Origin: Propioniferax innocua
GTDB lineage: Bacteria > Actinomycetota > Actinomycetes > Propionibacteriales > Propionibacteriaceae
Reading direction: 5' to 3'
DNA length: 64,000 nt
NCBI RefSeq assembly: GCF_006716235.1
Contig: NZ_VFOR01000002.1
Coordinates: forward strand, 1 to 64,000
Shown here: positions 31,277-39,492 of the stretch, piece after piece
How positions within the stretch are numbered: the stretch's first letter is position 1
How the letters are laid out: every line of letters starts with the position of its first letter
Notes under the pieces: model-generated
Database searches by the model: none
The model's input: the letters and a program-made list of their open reading frames with translations, nothing else
Told to the model about the DNA's origin: nothing
Made by a program: the position numbers and the translations under genes

Positions 31277-33784
31277 TCAGGAGCGCAGCTCGGCTCCGAA
31301 CCGTTCGGTCGCCACAGCCACCGCAGCATCCCGAGCCTCGGCGGCCTGCTGATCGGTGAGGGTCGTGTCGGCGCCACGAAGCCGCAGGGCGAACGCCAGG
31401 GACTTCTTGCCGTCACTGATCTGGTCCCCGGTGTAGACGTCGAACAGCCGCACCGATTCGAGGAGGTCTCCCCCGCCCTCGCGCAGCGCGGCAGCCACAT
31501 CGGCAGCTGCGGTGTCCTCATCCACGACCAGTGCCACGTCCTCCTTGGCCACGGGGAACGTGGACAACGGCGGAATCGCCCCGCGGCCCGGCTGAGACGC
31601 CACGATCGCGTCCAGATCAAGCTCCACCGCGCAGGCACCGGCCTGCAGACCGTGTGCCTCGACGACAGACGGATGCAGTTCACCGGCGAGCCCGACCACG
31701 GCCCCGTCGACGAGCACCTCGGCGCAGCGTCCCGGGTGGAAGGGCGACACCTGAGCCTGACGACGCACCAATTCGATGCCCAGAGTGGTCGCGATCAGTT
31801 CGACGACGCCCATCGCATGACGCCACGTGACCGGTTCTGCCGGCGCATTCCAGCCCGCGGCCCGCCAGGCTCCGTGCAGGAGCACACCGAGATGGCGTGG
31901 CTGCTTCGGCAGCGCGGCGTCGATGGCGGCGAACTCCTCCGCCGTGGGACGACGGTCCACCGGCGGCATCGGGGCTGGCGTCGCATCGTCCAGAGCGAAG
32001 AAGACCGACCCGATCTCATAGAGGGCCAGATCGTCCTGTCCACGGCTGAGATTCCGTCCGGCTGCGGCGAGAAGCCCCGGGAGCACGGTGGTGCGAAGCC
32101 ACGGAGAGGTCTCGGCGAGGGGATTGGCCAACCGCACCGTACGGCGTCGAGGGTCGTCGGCGGTGATCCCGAGCTTGTCCAGATCGGCGTCGGATTGGAA
32201 GGGGAATGTCAGAACCTCGACCAGTCCCGACGAGGCCAGTGCCCGCCCGACCGCTCGGCGCGCGGCCTGTGCGGGGGTGTATCCACGCCCACCGGGTGCG
32301 GAGGGAAGGATCCCCTCGATGCGGTCGAGACCGACCTTCTGCCCGACCTCCTCGACGTAGTCATAAGGATCGCGGAGATCGGGACGCCACGTGGGTGGCG
32401 TGACGGTGGCCTGTGTGCCCTCCACCTCGACGTGAACGCCAGCGCCGGTGAGGGTGGCGATCACCTCGTCATGCGGAACATTCATCCCGAGCACGCGTGT
32501 TGGAAGATCGAGAGCCATCACTGTGGACGGCATCGCTGCGGGATCGCCCTCGACGGTCACCGCCTCGTCCACCGCCCCACCGGCAAGTTCGGCGAACATT
32601 CGTGCCGCACGCAGGGCCGTGGCATGGGCCGCGCCGGTGTCGACACCCCGTTCGAAGCGACGGGAGGCCTCTGACTGCAGATGGTGCGAACGCGCGGTGC
32701 GGGACACCGAGGCCCGATCAAACGATGCCCCCTCGATGATCACCTTGGTCGTGGAATCAGACAGTTCGGTGGCGGCACCCCCCATGACGCCCGCCATGCC
32801 GATGGCTCCCGAGTCATCGGCGATGACCAAGTCGCCAGCCCGCAGGGTGCGGGTCTGCCCGTCGAGTGTCGTCAGTTTCTCTCCCGCCACCGCATCCCGC
32901 ACCACGATGGCACCGCGCACCTTGTCCGCGTCATAGCCGTGCAGTGGCTGACCTGTTTCGAGCATCAGATAATTGGTGATGTCGACAGGCAAGGAGATCG
33001 GCCGCATTCCAGCGGCCGCGATCCGGCGGCGCATCCAGTCCGGGCTGGGTCGTGTGGCATCGATGCCCGTCACCTGGGCCGCCACGAACCGGGCGCACCG
33101 ATCGTCCTCGATGCGCACCTCGACACTGCCGGAGGCTGATTCGGCGCAGGTGGTGACCGGGTCGGTGAACTCCACGCCAAGGCCCTGGGCGAGCTCACGG
33201 GCGAGACCACGCATCGAAAGGCAGTGGGGCATGTCCGGAGTGACCTCGAGGTCGAACACGACCTCGTCGGCACCCAGGAGTTCCATCGCCGGCGTACCGG
33301 GCGCGGGCGCGTCATCGCCCAGGACGATGATGCCGTCGGTGCCGTCATCGGGGAGGCCGAGCTCGACCTGCGAGCAGATCATGCCGTCGGAAACATGGCC
33401 GTAGGTCTTGCGGGACGAGATCGCGAAATCCCCGGGCAGCACCGCTCCGGGCAGGGCGACCACCACATGATCGCCCACATCGAAGTTGTGGGCTCCACAG
33501 ATGATGCCGCGGCCGTGCATCCCCTCGGGGATGTCCTTGGGAGCTTCTTCCGGGTTGTGCGAGCCGACATCGACGACGCACCAGTTGATCGTCTTCCCGT
33601 TCTTCTGCTCCTCGGGATTGCGGTACAGAACCTTTCCCACGACGACGGGACCGGTCACCTCGGCGCCTTCCTGCACCGCCTCGACCTCGATGCCCGCACG
33701 CACGAAGACGTCCTTGAGCTGATCCACCGTGGTGTCGGCCGGGATGGCCACGTGGTCACGAAGCCAAGACAGTGGAGCCTTCAT
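31277..33784 (-). CDS. pheT: Phenylalanyl-tRNA synthetase beta subunit
   Basis: 835 aa, normal length. The N-terminal tRNA-binding OB domain (GKVLYRNP, CGAHNFDVGDHVVVALPGA) is followed by the B3/B4 editing domain, B5, and the C-terminal anticodon-binding FDX-ACB domain (STFPVAKEDVALVVDEDT). ATG 33784 overlaps the pheS stop as ATGA. It forms the alpha2-beta2 enzyme with PheS. Confidence 0.96.
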   Translation of the reverse strand: MKAPLSWLRDHVAIPADTTVDQLKDVFVRAGIEVEAVQEGAEVTGPVVVGKVLYRNPEEQKNGKTINWCVVDVGSHNPEEAPKDIPEGMHGRGIICGAHNFDVGDHVVVALPGAVLPGDFAISSRKTYGHVSDGMICSQVELGLPDDGTDGIIVLGDDAPAPGTPAMELLGADEVVFDLEVTPDMPHCLSMRGLARELAQGLGVEFTDPVTTCAESASGSVEVRIEDDRCARFVAAQVTGIDATRPSPDWMRRRIAAAGMRPISLPVDITNYLMLETGQPLHGYDADKVRGAIVVRDAVAGEKLTTLDGQTRTLRAGDLVIADDSGAIGMAGVMGGAATELSDSTTKVIIEGASFDRASVSRTARSHHLQSEASRRFERGVDTGAAHATALRAARMFAELAGGAVDEAVTVEGDPAAMPSTVMALDLPTRVLGMNVPHDEVIATLTGAGVHVEVEGTQATVTPPTWRPDLRDPYDYVEEVGQKVGLDRIEGILPSAPGGRGYTPAQAARRAVGRALASSGLVEVLTFPFQSDADLDKLGITADDPRRRTVRLANPLAETSPWLRTTVLPGLLAAAGRNLSRGQDDLALYEIGSVFFALDDATPAPMPPVDRRPTAEEFAAIDAALPKQPRHLGVLLHGAWRAAGWNAPAEPVTWRHAMGVVELIATTLGIELVRRQAQVSPFHPGRCAEVLVDGAVVGLAGELHPSVVEAHGLQAGACAVELDLDAIVASQPGRGAIPPLSTFPVAKEDVALVVDEDTAAADVAAALREGGGDLLESVRLFDVYTGDQISDGKKSLAFALRLRGADTTLTDQQAAEARDAAVAVATERFGAELRS

Positions 33785-34875
33785 CGGGCAAGTCCTTCCA
33801 GGGAACGGGAGAAACGGACGTCACCTTCGACCATGTCACGCAGGTCAGTGGCGCCGTTGCGGAACATGACGGCGCGGTCGATGCCGCAGCCGAAGGCGAA
33901 CCCCGAGTACACGTCGGGGTCGATACCACAGGCAACGAGCACACGGGGATTGACCACACCGCATCCACCCCACTCGATCCATCCCTCGCCACCGCAGGTG
34001 CGGCAGGTGGTGTCATCGCCATGGCACACGAAGCACTGGAGGTCGACCTCGGCGCTGGGTTCGGTGAAGGGGAAGAAGTGGGCGCGGAAGCGGGTGGTCA
34101 CTCCGCCGAAGAGTTTGGACGCGAAATGGTCGAGGGTGCCTTTGAGATGGGCCATCGAAATACCCTTGTCCACGACAAGGCCCTCGACCTGGTGGAAGAC
34201 GGGGAGATGCGTGGCATCGAACTCGTCGGCGCGGTACACCTTGCCCGGGCACGCCACGTACACCGGTAGTTCACGGGTCAGCAGCTCACGTGCCTGCACC
34301 GGGGAGGTGTGGGTACGCATCAACTGGTGGTGCTCGGGCGGATCCACGAACAGCGTGTCCTGCAGGTAACGGGCCGGGTGGTTGGGCGGGAAGTTCAGAG
34401 CATCGAAGTTGAGCCACTCCGATTCGAGCTCGGGCCCTTCTGCGATCTCCCAGCCCATGCCGATGAAGATGTCGGAGACGATGTCGATCATCCCGGTGAT
34501 CGGATGGATCTCCCCGCGCGGAGCCAGCTCGACAGGAAGCGTGACGTCGACCCGTTCCTCGGCCAACCGTTGTTCGAGCTCAGCTGCGGTGAGCGCCTCC
34601 TGGCGAGCCTTGATCGCTTGGTTGACCCGTCCACGGGCCTGACCGATTCGTTTACCCGTGTCCTTGCGAGCCTGGGGCGGCAGCGCACCGATCTCGCGGT
34701 TCGCCAAGGCCAGTGGGGCCTGCTCACCGGTGTGTTCGATGCGCACCTGCTTGAGCTCTGCGACCGACCCGGCACCTTCGATGGCGGCCAAGGCTTCTTC
34801 GACCATCTTCTGGACCTGATCTTCATCCAAGGGTGTGACCTGGACAGGATCGAAATTCGTGTTGGGCCCGGACAC
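33781..34875 (-). CDS. pheS: Phenylalanyl-tRNA synthetase alpha subunit
   Basis: 364 aa from GTG 34875 behind GAGGAGATCC. An N-terminal coiled-coil arm (residues 20-110) precedes the class II core: HPARYLQDTLFV, LLRTH-type motif 2 region (LMRTHTSPVQ) and GCGIDRAVMF (motif 3). An insertion with CFVCHG and CRTCGGEG forms two CxxC pairs, probably a zinc site; this insertion is known in actinobacterial PheS. Confidence 0.95.
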   Translation of the reverse strand: MSGPNTNFDPVQVTPLDEDQVQKMVEEALAAIEGAGSVAELKQVRIEHTGEQAPLALANREIGALPPQARKDTGKRIGQARGRVNQAIKARQEALTAAELEQRLAEERVDVTLPVELAPRGEIHPITGMIDIVSDIFIGMGWEIAEGPELESEWLNFDALNFPPNHPARYLQDTLFVDPPEHHQLMRTHTSPVQARELLTRELPVYVACPGKVYRADEFDATHLPVFHQVEGLVVDKGISMAHLKGTLDHFASKLFGGVTTRFRAHFFPFTEPSAEVDLQCFVCHGDDTTCRTCGGEGWIEWGGCGVVNPRVLVACGIDPDVYSGFAFGCGIDRAVMFRNGATDLRDMVEGDVRFSRSLEGLAR

Positions 34876-34894
34876 CGGATCTCCTCGCTCGTGG

Positions 34895-34924
34895 AATATA
34901 CATCGGCCAGTCTAGGGAGACTGC
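34895..34924 (-). promoter_or_regulatory. pheS promoter region with inverted repeat
   Basis: A -10-like TATATT (34895-34900) lies 20 bases upstream of the pheS start. At the -35 position sits a perfect inverted repeat CAGTCT-CCCT-AGACTG (34909-34924), a possible operator; no good -35 hexamer is seen. No T-box-like structure fits in this short leader. Confidence 0.4.
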
Positions 34925-34984
34925 GCCGGACTGGCGAACGCGTCCCACCGGGAACAGGACGGGTCAGGGCTCTACCCTGTGACC

Positions 34985-35335
34985 ATGAACGACCTCAAGA
35001 TCCTGCACAATCCCCGCTGCTCGAAGTCCCGCCAGGCCGTCGCGGCCGCCGAGGGACAGGAAGCTGAGATCGTCCAGTATCTGAAGGAGCCGCTGACACG
35101 CGCCGAGCTCATCGATCTGCTGGGCATCTTGGAGGACGAGCCGACGCTACTCGTCCGCCGCGACGCCACCTTCAAGGAGCTGGGCTTGACAGATGACGAT
35201 GTCGCAACCGCCGAGCAGGTGGCCGACGTGCTCGCCGAAAACCCCAAGCTGATGGAACGCCCCGTGCTGATCCGCGGTGACCGCGCGATCATCGGTCGCC
35301 CGACCGAGCGGGTTCAGCCCTTCCTCCAAGCCTGA
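34985..35335 (+). CDS. ArsC/Spx-family arsenate reductase-like protein
   Basis: 116 aa from ATG 34985; GTG 34979 would add two residues. The thioredoxin-like fold begins ILHNPRCSKSRQ with one Cys near residue 11, as in glutaredoxin-dependent arsenate reductases, followed by EIVQYLKEPLTRAEL and RPVLIRGDRAIIGRPTE. No other arsenic genes are present, so a general thiol role is as likely as arsenate reduction. No Shine-Dalgarno sequence is visible and a TACCCT -10-like box ends 6 bases before the ATG, so the mRNA may be leaderless. Confidence 0.85.
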   Translation: MNDLKILHNPRCSKSRQAVAAAEGQEAEIVQYLKEPLTRAELIDLLGILEDEPTLLVRRDATFKELGLTDDDVATAEQVADVLAENPKLMERPVLIRGDRAIIGRPTERVQPFLQA

Positions 35336-35355
35336 CCAGGATTGAGGTCACACGG

Positions 35356-35400
35356 CCTTTTCAGTACTGGCCTTTTCAGTACTGGCTTTTTCAGTACTGG
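35356..35400. repeat. Three tandem copies of a 15-bp unit over the trmH stop codon
   Basis: The unit CCTTTTCAGTACTGG occurs at 35356-35370, 35371-35385 and, with one change, 35386-35400. Each copy contains the palindrome CAGTACTG. On the minus strand the repeats follow each other in the trmH frame as Gln-Tyr-stop-Lys, so the gene end has been copied with its stop codon. It lies in the gap between convergent genes. Confidence 0.95.
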
Positions 35401-36212
35401 GCCGTCGCGGTGGCGTACATCAGCACCGCTGCCGCAGTGGCGAGGTTGAGACTCTCGGCTCGGCCATGGATGGGAACGGCGACGCTGCGGTCACACAGCA
35501 CCGAGTCCTCGGGAGTGAGGCCCCATGCCTCATTGCCCATGACCCATGCGGTGGGGCGGGCCAGTGTCCCGTCGGAAGCCAACTGTGAGACCGGCTCACC
35601 ACTCCCCTCGGCCGCGAAGACCTGGAAACCGCGGTCCTGCAGATCCCCGATGATCATGTCGAGTTGCACACCGAGCACCAGGGGCAGGTGGAACATGCTG
35701 CCCACCGAAGCGCGGACGACCTTGGGGTTGTACACATCCACCGAGTCCGCGCTGATCACCACGGCATCGGCACCGAAGGCGTCCGCGCACCGGATGATGG
35801 CGCCGGCATTGCCCGGATCACGAACCCTCGCACACACCAGAATCAGCTTGGCGTCGGCGGGGATGTCGTCGGGTTCCACATCGAGGTGACCGCAGACGGC
35901 CAGCACACCCTGGGGTGTGACGGTGTCACACATCTCCGCCAGAGCGCGGCCCGTCGTGGCCTGCACCGGGGCACCACGTCGCTGCGCCATATCGATGATG
36001 TCGAAGGCTTCCGGGCTTTCGGGGTCGACGAAGACCGCGTGCACCAAGCCCGGATCATCATGGTTCAGCGCCTCGCGGACCGCATTCGGCCCCTCGACGA
36101 GGAACTCCCGCTCCTGCTGGCGGAACTTTCGTTGATGAAGACGACGGACCGACCGAAGCTGCGCCTTACTGGGTTCGACGGCTTCGATCGGTCCGTTGCT
36201 GTGCTGTGAAAT
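35391..36212 (-). CDS. TrmH/SpoU-family RNA 2'-O-methyltransferase with non-canonical start
   Basis: 273 aa if it starts at ATT 36212. The frame is homologous to TrmH proteins throughout. The substrate-binding N-terminus runs from about 36176 (PSKAQLRSVRRLHQRKF, then EREFLVEGPNAVREAL). The SPOUT knot follows, with VRDPGNAGAIIRCADAFGADAVV, GSMFHLPLV, WVMGNEAWGL and VPIHGRAESLNLATAAAVLMY. No ATG, GTG or TTG occurs between the rplT stop (36216) and TTG 36047, and that TTG would remove the N-terminal domain. ATT 36212 follows the rplT stop by 3 bases, so coupled translation is likely. It modifies rRNA or tRNA; the target is unknown. Confidence 0.85.
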   Translation of the reverse strand: MSQHSNGPIEAVEPSKAQLRSVRRLHQRKFRQQEREFLVEGPNAVREALNHDDPGLVHAVFVDPESPEAFDIIDMAQRRGAPVQATTGRALAEMCDTVTPQGVLAVCGHLDVEPDDIPADAKLILVCARVRDPGNAGAIIRCADAFGADAVVISADSVDVYNPKVVRASVGSMFHLPLVLGVQLDMIIGDLQDRGFQVFAAEGSGEPVSQLASDGTLARPTAWVMGNEAWGLTPEDSVLCDRSVAVPIHGRAESLNLATAAAVLMYATATAQY

Positions 36213-36215
36213 GGC

Positions 36216-36584
36216 TCAGGCCGCCTCGGTGCCCTGATGGGCCTTGGCCACCTCGACCAGCGAGGCGAAGGCCTTCTGATCGGTGACGGCGAGATCGGCG
36301 AGGATCTTGCGATCCACGTCGACACCGGCATTCTTCAAACCACCGATGAGGCGGTTGTAGGTGATGCCCTCGGCGCGGGCCGCAGCGTTGATGCGTTGGA
36401 TCCACAGGCGACGGAAGTCGCCCTTCTTGGCGCGCCGATCGCGGAAGGCGTAGGTGTTGGAGTGAGCGATCTGCTCCTTGGCCTTGCGGTACAGACGCGA
36501 ACGCTGACCGCGGTAACCGGACGCCTGCTCGAGGATTTCGCGGCGCTTCTTCTTGGCATTCACTGAACGCTTGACGCGTGCCAT
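36216..36584 (-). CDS. rplT: Ribosomal protein bL20
   Basis: 122 aa from ATG 36584 behind [23 protein letters not shown] and the helical [12 protein letters not shown] segment are typical. L20 is an early 50S assembly protein and represses its own operon in several bacteria. It is the third gene of infC-rpmI-rplT. Confidence 0.97.
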   Translation of the reverse strand: MARVKRSVNAKKKRREILEQASGYRGQRSRLYRKAKEQIAHSNTYAFRDRRAKKGDFRRLWIQRINAAARAEGITYNRLIGGLKNAGVDVDRKILADLAVTDQKAFASLVEVAKAHQGTEAA

Positions 36585-36630
36585 CGTGATTCTCCTGGTC
36601 TGGTCGGGGAAAGTCGGGGGAGGGTGAGGC

Positions 36631-36825
36631 TCAGCGGCTGAGCAGCTTCTTGGCCTTCTTGGCGTCGCCCGGGGCCACGACGGCGTCACCGTCGAGGCGG
36701 CGCAGACGGCGGCGCGACTTGTGCTCGTTGAGGTGCATCTTGCCGGCCTTGCGGTGCATGACCTTGCCCGATCCGGTGATCCTGAAACGCTTCTTGGCGC
36801 CAGAGTGGGTCTTGGACTTCGGCAT
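36631..36825 (-). CDS. rpmI: Ribosomal protein bL35
   Basis: 64 aa from ATG 36825 ([15 protein letters not shown]), behind GGAAGGAG. The basic C-terminus [12 protein letters not shown] is typical of L35. It lies between infC and rplT. Confidence 0.97.
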   Translation of the reverse strand: MPKSKTHSGAKKRFRITGSGKVMHRKAGKMHLNEHKSRRRLRRLDGDAVVAPGDAKKAKKLLSR

Positions 36826-36860
36826 GGTGGTGCCGCTCCTTCCGTTGCTGGGTCTTGCCA

Positions 36861-36878
36861 TAACGGGGGCTCCCGTTA
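36861..36878 (-). promoter_or_regulatory. Hairpin between infC and rpmI
   Basis: Perfect 7-bp stem TAACGGG / CCCGTTA with a 4-base loop in the 119-base infC-rpmI gap, 35 bases upstream of the rpmI ATG. No T-run follows, so it is more likely a protein-binding or stability element than a terminator. A TTGACA lies further upstream without a good -10. Confidence 0.45.
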
Positions 36879-36944
36879 CATGAGTCCGGGCCGGGTCGGC
36901 CGCGGATGGCTGTCAAGTGGCCGCGTCCATGGGGACGCTTCGGC

Positions 36945-37601
36945 TCACAGGTCGATATCGGGGTCCATGTTGTCGGCGGGCCCCTTCTTCTTTTTCTTCT
37001 TCGGCTCCGCCTGCGGCTTACGCGCGGGCAGTTCCTCGTGCTCGTCACCATGGCTCTTGCTCGCCTTGGCCGCGGCGCGGGCTTCAGCCTTCTTCTTGGT
37101 CGGCCCCAGCACCATCAACATGTTGCGGCCGTCCTGTTTGGGATGGGATTCGACGAATCCGAACTCCTCCACATCGTCGGCAAGACGCTTCAACAGGTTG
37201 AAACCAAGTTCCGGGCGGCTCTGCTCACGGCCACGGAACATGATCGTGATCTTGACCTTGTCGCCACCTTTGAGGAAGCGCACCACGTGACCCTTCTTGG
37301 TCTCGTAATCGTGCTCATCGATCTTCGGGCGAAGCTTCATTTCCTTGGTCTCGGTGTTGCCCTGATTTCGGCGATTCGAGCGTTCCTTCTGCGCGGACTC
37401 ATACTTGAACTTGCCGTAATCCATGAGCTTGGTCACCGGCGGGCGTGCCTGCGGCGCAACCTCCACCAGATCGAGGTTGGCATCTCGAGCCAATCGGAGT
37501 GCGTCCTCGATGGGGACGATGCCCACCTGCTCACCGTTGGGTCCGACCAATCGGACCTTGGGGACGCGGATGCGCTCGTTGATGCGGGGTTCGTTGCTGA
37601 T
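36945..37601 (-). CDS. infC: Translation initiation factor IF-3, ATC start codon
   Basis: 218 aa. The family N-terminus [20 protein letters not shown] begins at ATC 37601, directly behind a strong AGGAGG. Upstream in frame there is no plausible ATG or GTG. IF3 rejects non-AUG starts, so a rare start codon makes infC self-limiting, as established for other bacteria. Both IF3 domains are present, and a Lys/Ala-rich tail of about 45 residues follows the C-terminal domain. Confidence 0.95.
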   Translation of the reverse strand: MSNEPRINERIRVPKVRLVGPNGEQVGIVPIEDALRLARDANLDLVEVAPQARPPVTKLMDYGKFKYESAQKERSNRRNQGNTETKEMKLRPKIDEHDYETKKGHVVRFLKGGDKVKITIMFRGREQSRPELGFNLLKRLADDVEEFGFVESHPKQDGRNMLMVLGPTKKKAEARAAAKASKSHGDEHEELPARKPQAEPKKKKKKGPADNMDPDIDL

Positions 37602-37672
37602 GGGTCCTCCTGTTGATTCTGCAGTGACGTGGTACGCACATTCGCCGACCGAACCATCGCGGAGTGGAAACG

Positions 37673-37845
37673 AAAAAGGTCCCCGCCACAGCGGAGACCA
37701 GCAGCGTCGACGCTGATGCGTCCACGATCTGGGCCCTACCCCACGGCCCAGCCACACTCAGATGTGAATCGAGGTGCGCGCGTATCAGTCGTGCAGGTGG
37801 GAGACACAGGTCCCCGCTTGTGGATTCCCGAAGGAATCGGCCACC
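37673..37845 (-). promoter_or_regulatory. infC leader with terminator/antiterminator pair
   Basis: On the minus strand GGTCTCCGC (37691-37699) pairs with GCGGGGACC (37678-37686) over a 4-base loop, followed by TTTTT: an intrinsic terminator about 70 bases before infC. An identical GCGGGGACC(T) occurs upstream at 37808-37817 and can pair with the same GGTCTCCGC instead, which would break the terminator. A small UUCG-capped hairpin (about 37825-37842) precedes it. This is the layout of a transcription attenuator; the signal is unknown. Confidence 0.65.
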
Positions 37846-37850
37846 CGAGA

Positions 37851-37879
37851 ACTATACCCCGTCCGCTCCGGGATTGCAC
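37851..37879 (-). promoter_or_regulatory. Candidate infC operon promoter
   Basis: -10 TATAGT (37851-37856) with a weak -35 GTGCAA (37874-37879) at 17 bases, placing the transcript start near 37845 and giving a leader of about 245 bases. Confidence 0.5.
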
Positions 37880-37905
37880 CTTGGCAGCACGGGCCAAAGG
37901 ACAGC

Positions 37906-38424
37906 TCATGCCTCCGAACCAGAGGCACCGCCCTCACCGGGGAGCATCCACCCGTACCCATCATCGAGCCGCACGAGCCGATGCCCCTGGGCGATCTCAG
38001 CGACCACCGCTTCTTCCAGCACCAGAGGCGCAGGACCTTCGAGATCGATCAGGACCGTGCCCGCCCCCTCGTGCTGCGCGGTCTGACAGACGACATCCAA
38101 GGTGGCCGGCACCGGGCGAGCCCGCTCGAACCACTGGGCCATCGCATCCGAACCAGTGAACGCGAGCATGGCCTTCTGGCCATCGGGCCGCTGCAGCAGC
38201 GCTGTCGACATGTGCCCCTCACGTTCGGGGTCATGCGTCATGGTCTCGTCGCCACCAGCCACGAGGGGAACCAACAGACGAGCCATGCACAGCGCCACCA
38301 AGGCATCCAGATAGGCGGCCTGATCGCCACCGCCCGCTCCAGCCAGAGCTTTCCGGAGCTCGGGGTCCGCCGAGCCGTCATCGTCAGCGAAGGCCGCACT
38401 GTATCCACCAAGGGTTCCATTCAT
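37906..38424 (-). CDS. SseB-family protein
   Basis: 172 aa. The middle and C-terminal parts (RLLVPLVAGG, STALLQRPDGQKAMLAFTGSDAMAQW) match the SseB domain found in many actinobacterial proteins of unknown function, usually upstream of infC. Residue 62 onward is the domain. Only 29 bases separate its ATG from the divergent membrane-protein gene. Confidence 0.82.
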   Translation of the reverse strand: MNGTLGGYSAAFADDDGSADPELRKALAGAGGGDQAAYLDALVALCMARLLVPLVAGGDETMTHDPEREGHMSTALLQRPDGQKAMLAFTGSDAMAQWFERARPVPATLDVVCQTAQHEGAGTVLIDLEGPAPLVLEEAVVAEIAQGHRLVRLDDGYGWMLPGEGGASGSEA

Positions 38425-38453
38425 GACATCCCACTCTATGGAACCATGTCTGC

Positions 38454-38942
38454 ATGACCGAACCAGTGACCCTCCTCATCGTGACCGTCGTCGTCGCCAC
38501 CCTCGCCATCGTGGGCCTGGTGGCGGGCTTCATGCGTGGCCGACGCGGCCGTGGCATCCAGAGTCTGGCCGTGGGCGTGGGCTTCTTCGGCCTGTATCTC
38601 AGCGGACTTCTGGCCGTGATGTGGCAGGGGATCAAACAGATGGTGCAGTGGCTCGAGACGGCCGTGGGGTCCACCACCAACCTGATCGGCCTGGGGCTCG
38701 TGGCCGTCGGGGTTCTCGGCGTCATCCTCGCGCAGGTCGCGGTGTCCCGGGCCCGGTCGCGCGGCCCCGCGCCGCATCCCGACGCTCCCCACTCCGGCAC
38801 CGAGCCGGGCAGGAGTCAAGGTGGACACAGGACTCCCCCACCTCGTCAGCAGCCCGGGGTGGGCCGGGGCGACGGGCCGAAGCAGGCCGACCCCGAACTG
38901 GACGAGGTGGAGCAGATCCTCAGATCCCGCGGGATCAACTGA
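38454..38942 (+). CDS. Small membrane protein with three predicted transmembrane helices
   Basis: 162 aa. Hydrophobic segments lie at about residues 5-26, 37-58 and 76-97. The cytoplasmic tail of about 60 residues is Pro/Arg/Gly-rich and ends in an acidic helix (DPELDEVEQILRSRGI). I do not recognise the family. It is divergent from the sseB-like gene and convergent with the DUF2871 gene (2 bases between stops). Confidence 0.7.
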   Translation: MTEPVTLLIVTVVVATLAIVGLVAGFMRGRRGRGIQSLAVGVGFFGLYLSGLLAVMWQGIKQMVQWLETAVGSTTNLIGLGLVAVGVLGVILAQVAVSRARSRGPAPHPDAPHSGTEPGRSQGGHRTPPPRQQPGVGRGDGPKQADPELDEVEQILRSRGIN

Positions 38943-38944
38943 CC

Positions 38945-39412
38945 TCAGTCGCGGACAGGCAGGCACTTCCAGACGCTGATGACCCAGATGACCAATGCCG
39001 CGCTGAGGATCATGTGCCCCAGCCCGGCGATACCGGGGATGGCCGCGCTCTCGATGTGATTGCCCAGCACATCCGTGGTGCCACGGACAGTCATCATGAC
39101 CGCGGTCAGTCCGACGCCGGCGTGGAACAGAGGCTGGACCCAACGGAAGATCGGTCGCCGCGAAGTGGCGAACACCGCTTCCATCAGCAGAATCACCGAC
39201 AGCAACAGCACGCCCAGAGCCAGCAGGTGGGTGTGAAGGGTGTTGAGCTGGGTCGGTTCATCGATCACTGCGACCTTCGACATCTCACGGTAGTAGAGCC
39301 CGGAGATCAGCCCCAGCACCACATAGATGCTGACTCCGATGAAGAGCCGACGCAGGGTGCGTGGGTTGCCGTTGATCTGCAGAGGGTTGGTGGAAGCATT
39401 CGTTTCGGTCAT
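38945..39412 (-). CDS. DUF2871 integral membrane protein
   Basis: 155 aa from ATG 39412 behind GGGGG. Four hydrophobic helices follow a 25-residue polar N-terminus. Family motifs are GLISGLYYRE, LNTLHTHLLALGVLLL (with a paired His) and MMTVRGTTDVLG. Members are uncharacterised; the buried His residues suggest a metal or haem site, which is inference. Confidence 0.8.
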   Translation of the reverse strand: MTETNASTNPLQINGNPRTLRRLFIGVSIYVVLGLISGLYYREMSKVAVIDEPTQLNTLHTHLLALGVLLLSVILLMEAVFATSRRPIFRWVQPLFHAGVGLTAVMMTVRGTTDVLGNHIESAAIPGIAGLGHMILSAALVIWVISVWKCLPVRD

Positions 39413-39492
39413 GCCCCCAGTCAATCCTGCCGACGGCGGGGATACATCAACCGTCCGGTTGAATCATCCTCCCCACCCACAGATCCTGGCGG

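Noticed and set aside
34985-35335. Arsenic resistance island
   Set aside because: Only one ArsC-like gene is present, without arsB, arsR or mobile sequences.
35356-35400. Direct repeats as a CRISPR array
   Set aside because: Units are only 15 bp, contiguous without spacers, and no cas genes are present.
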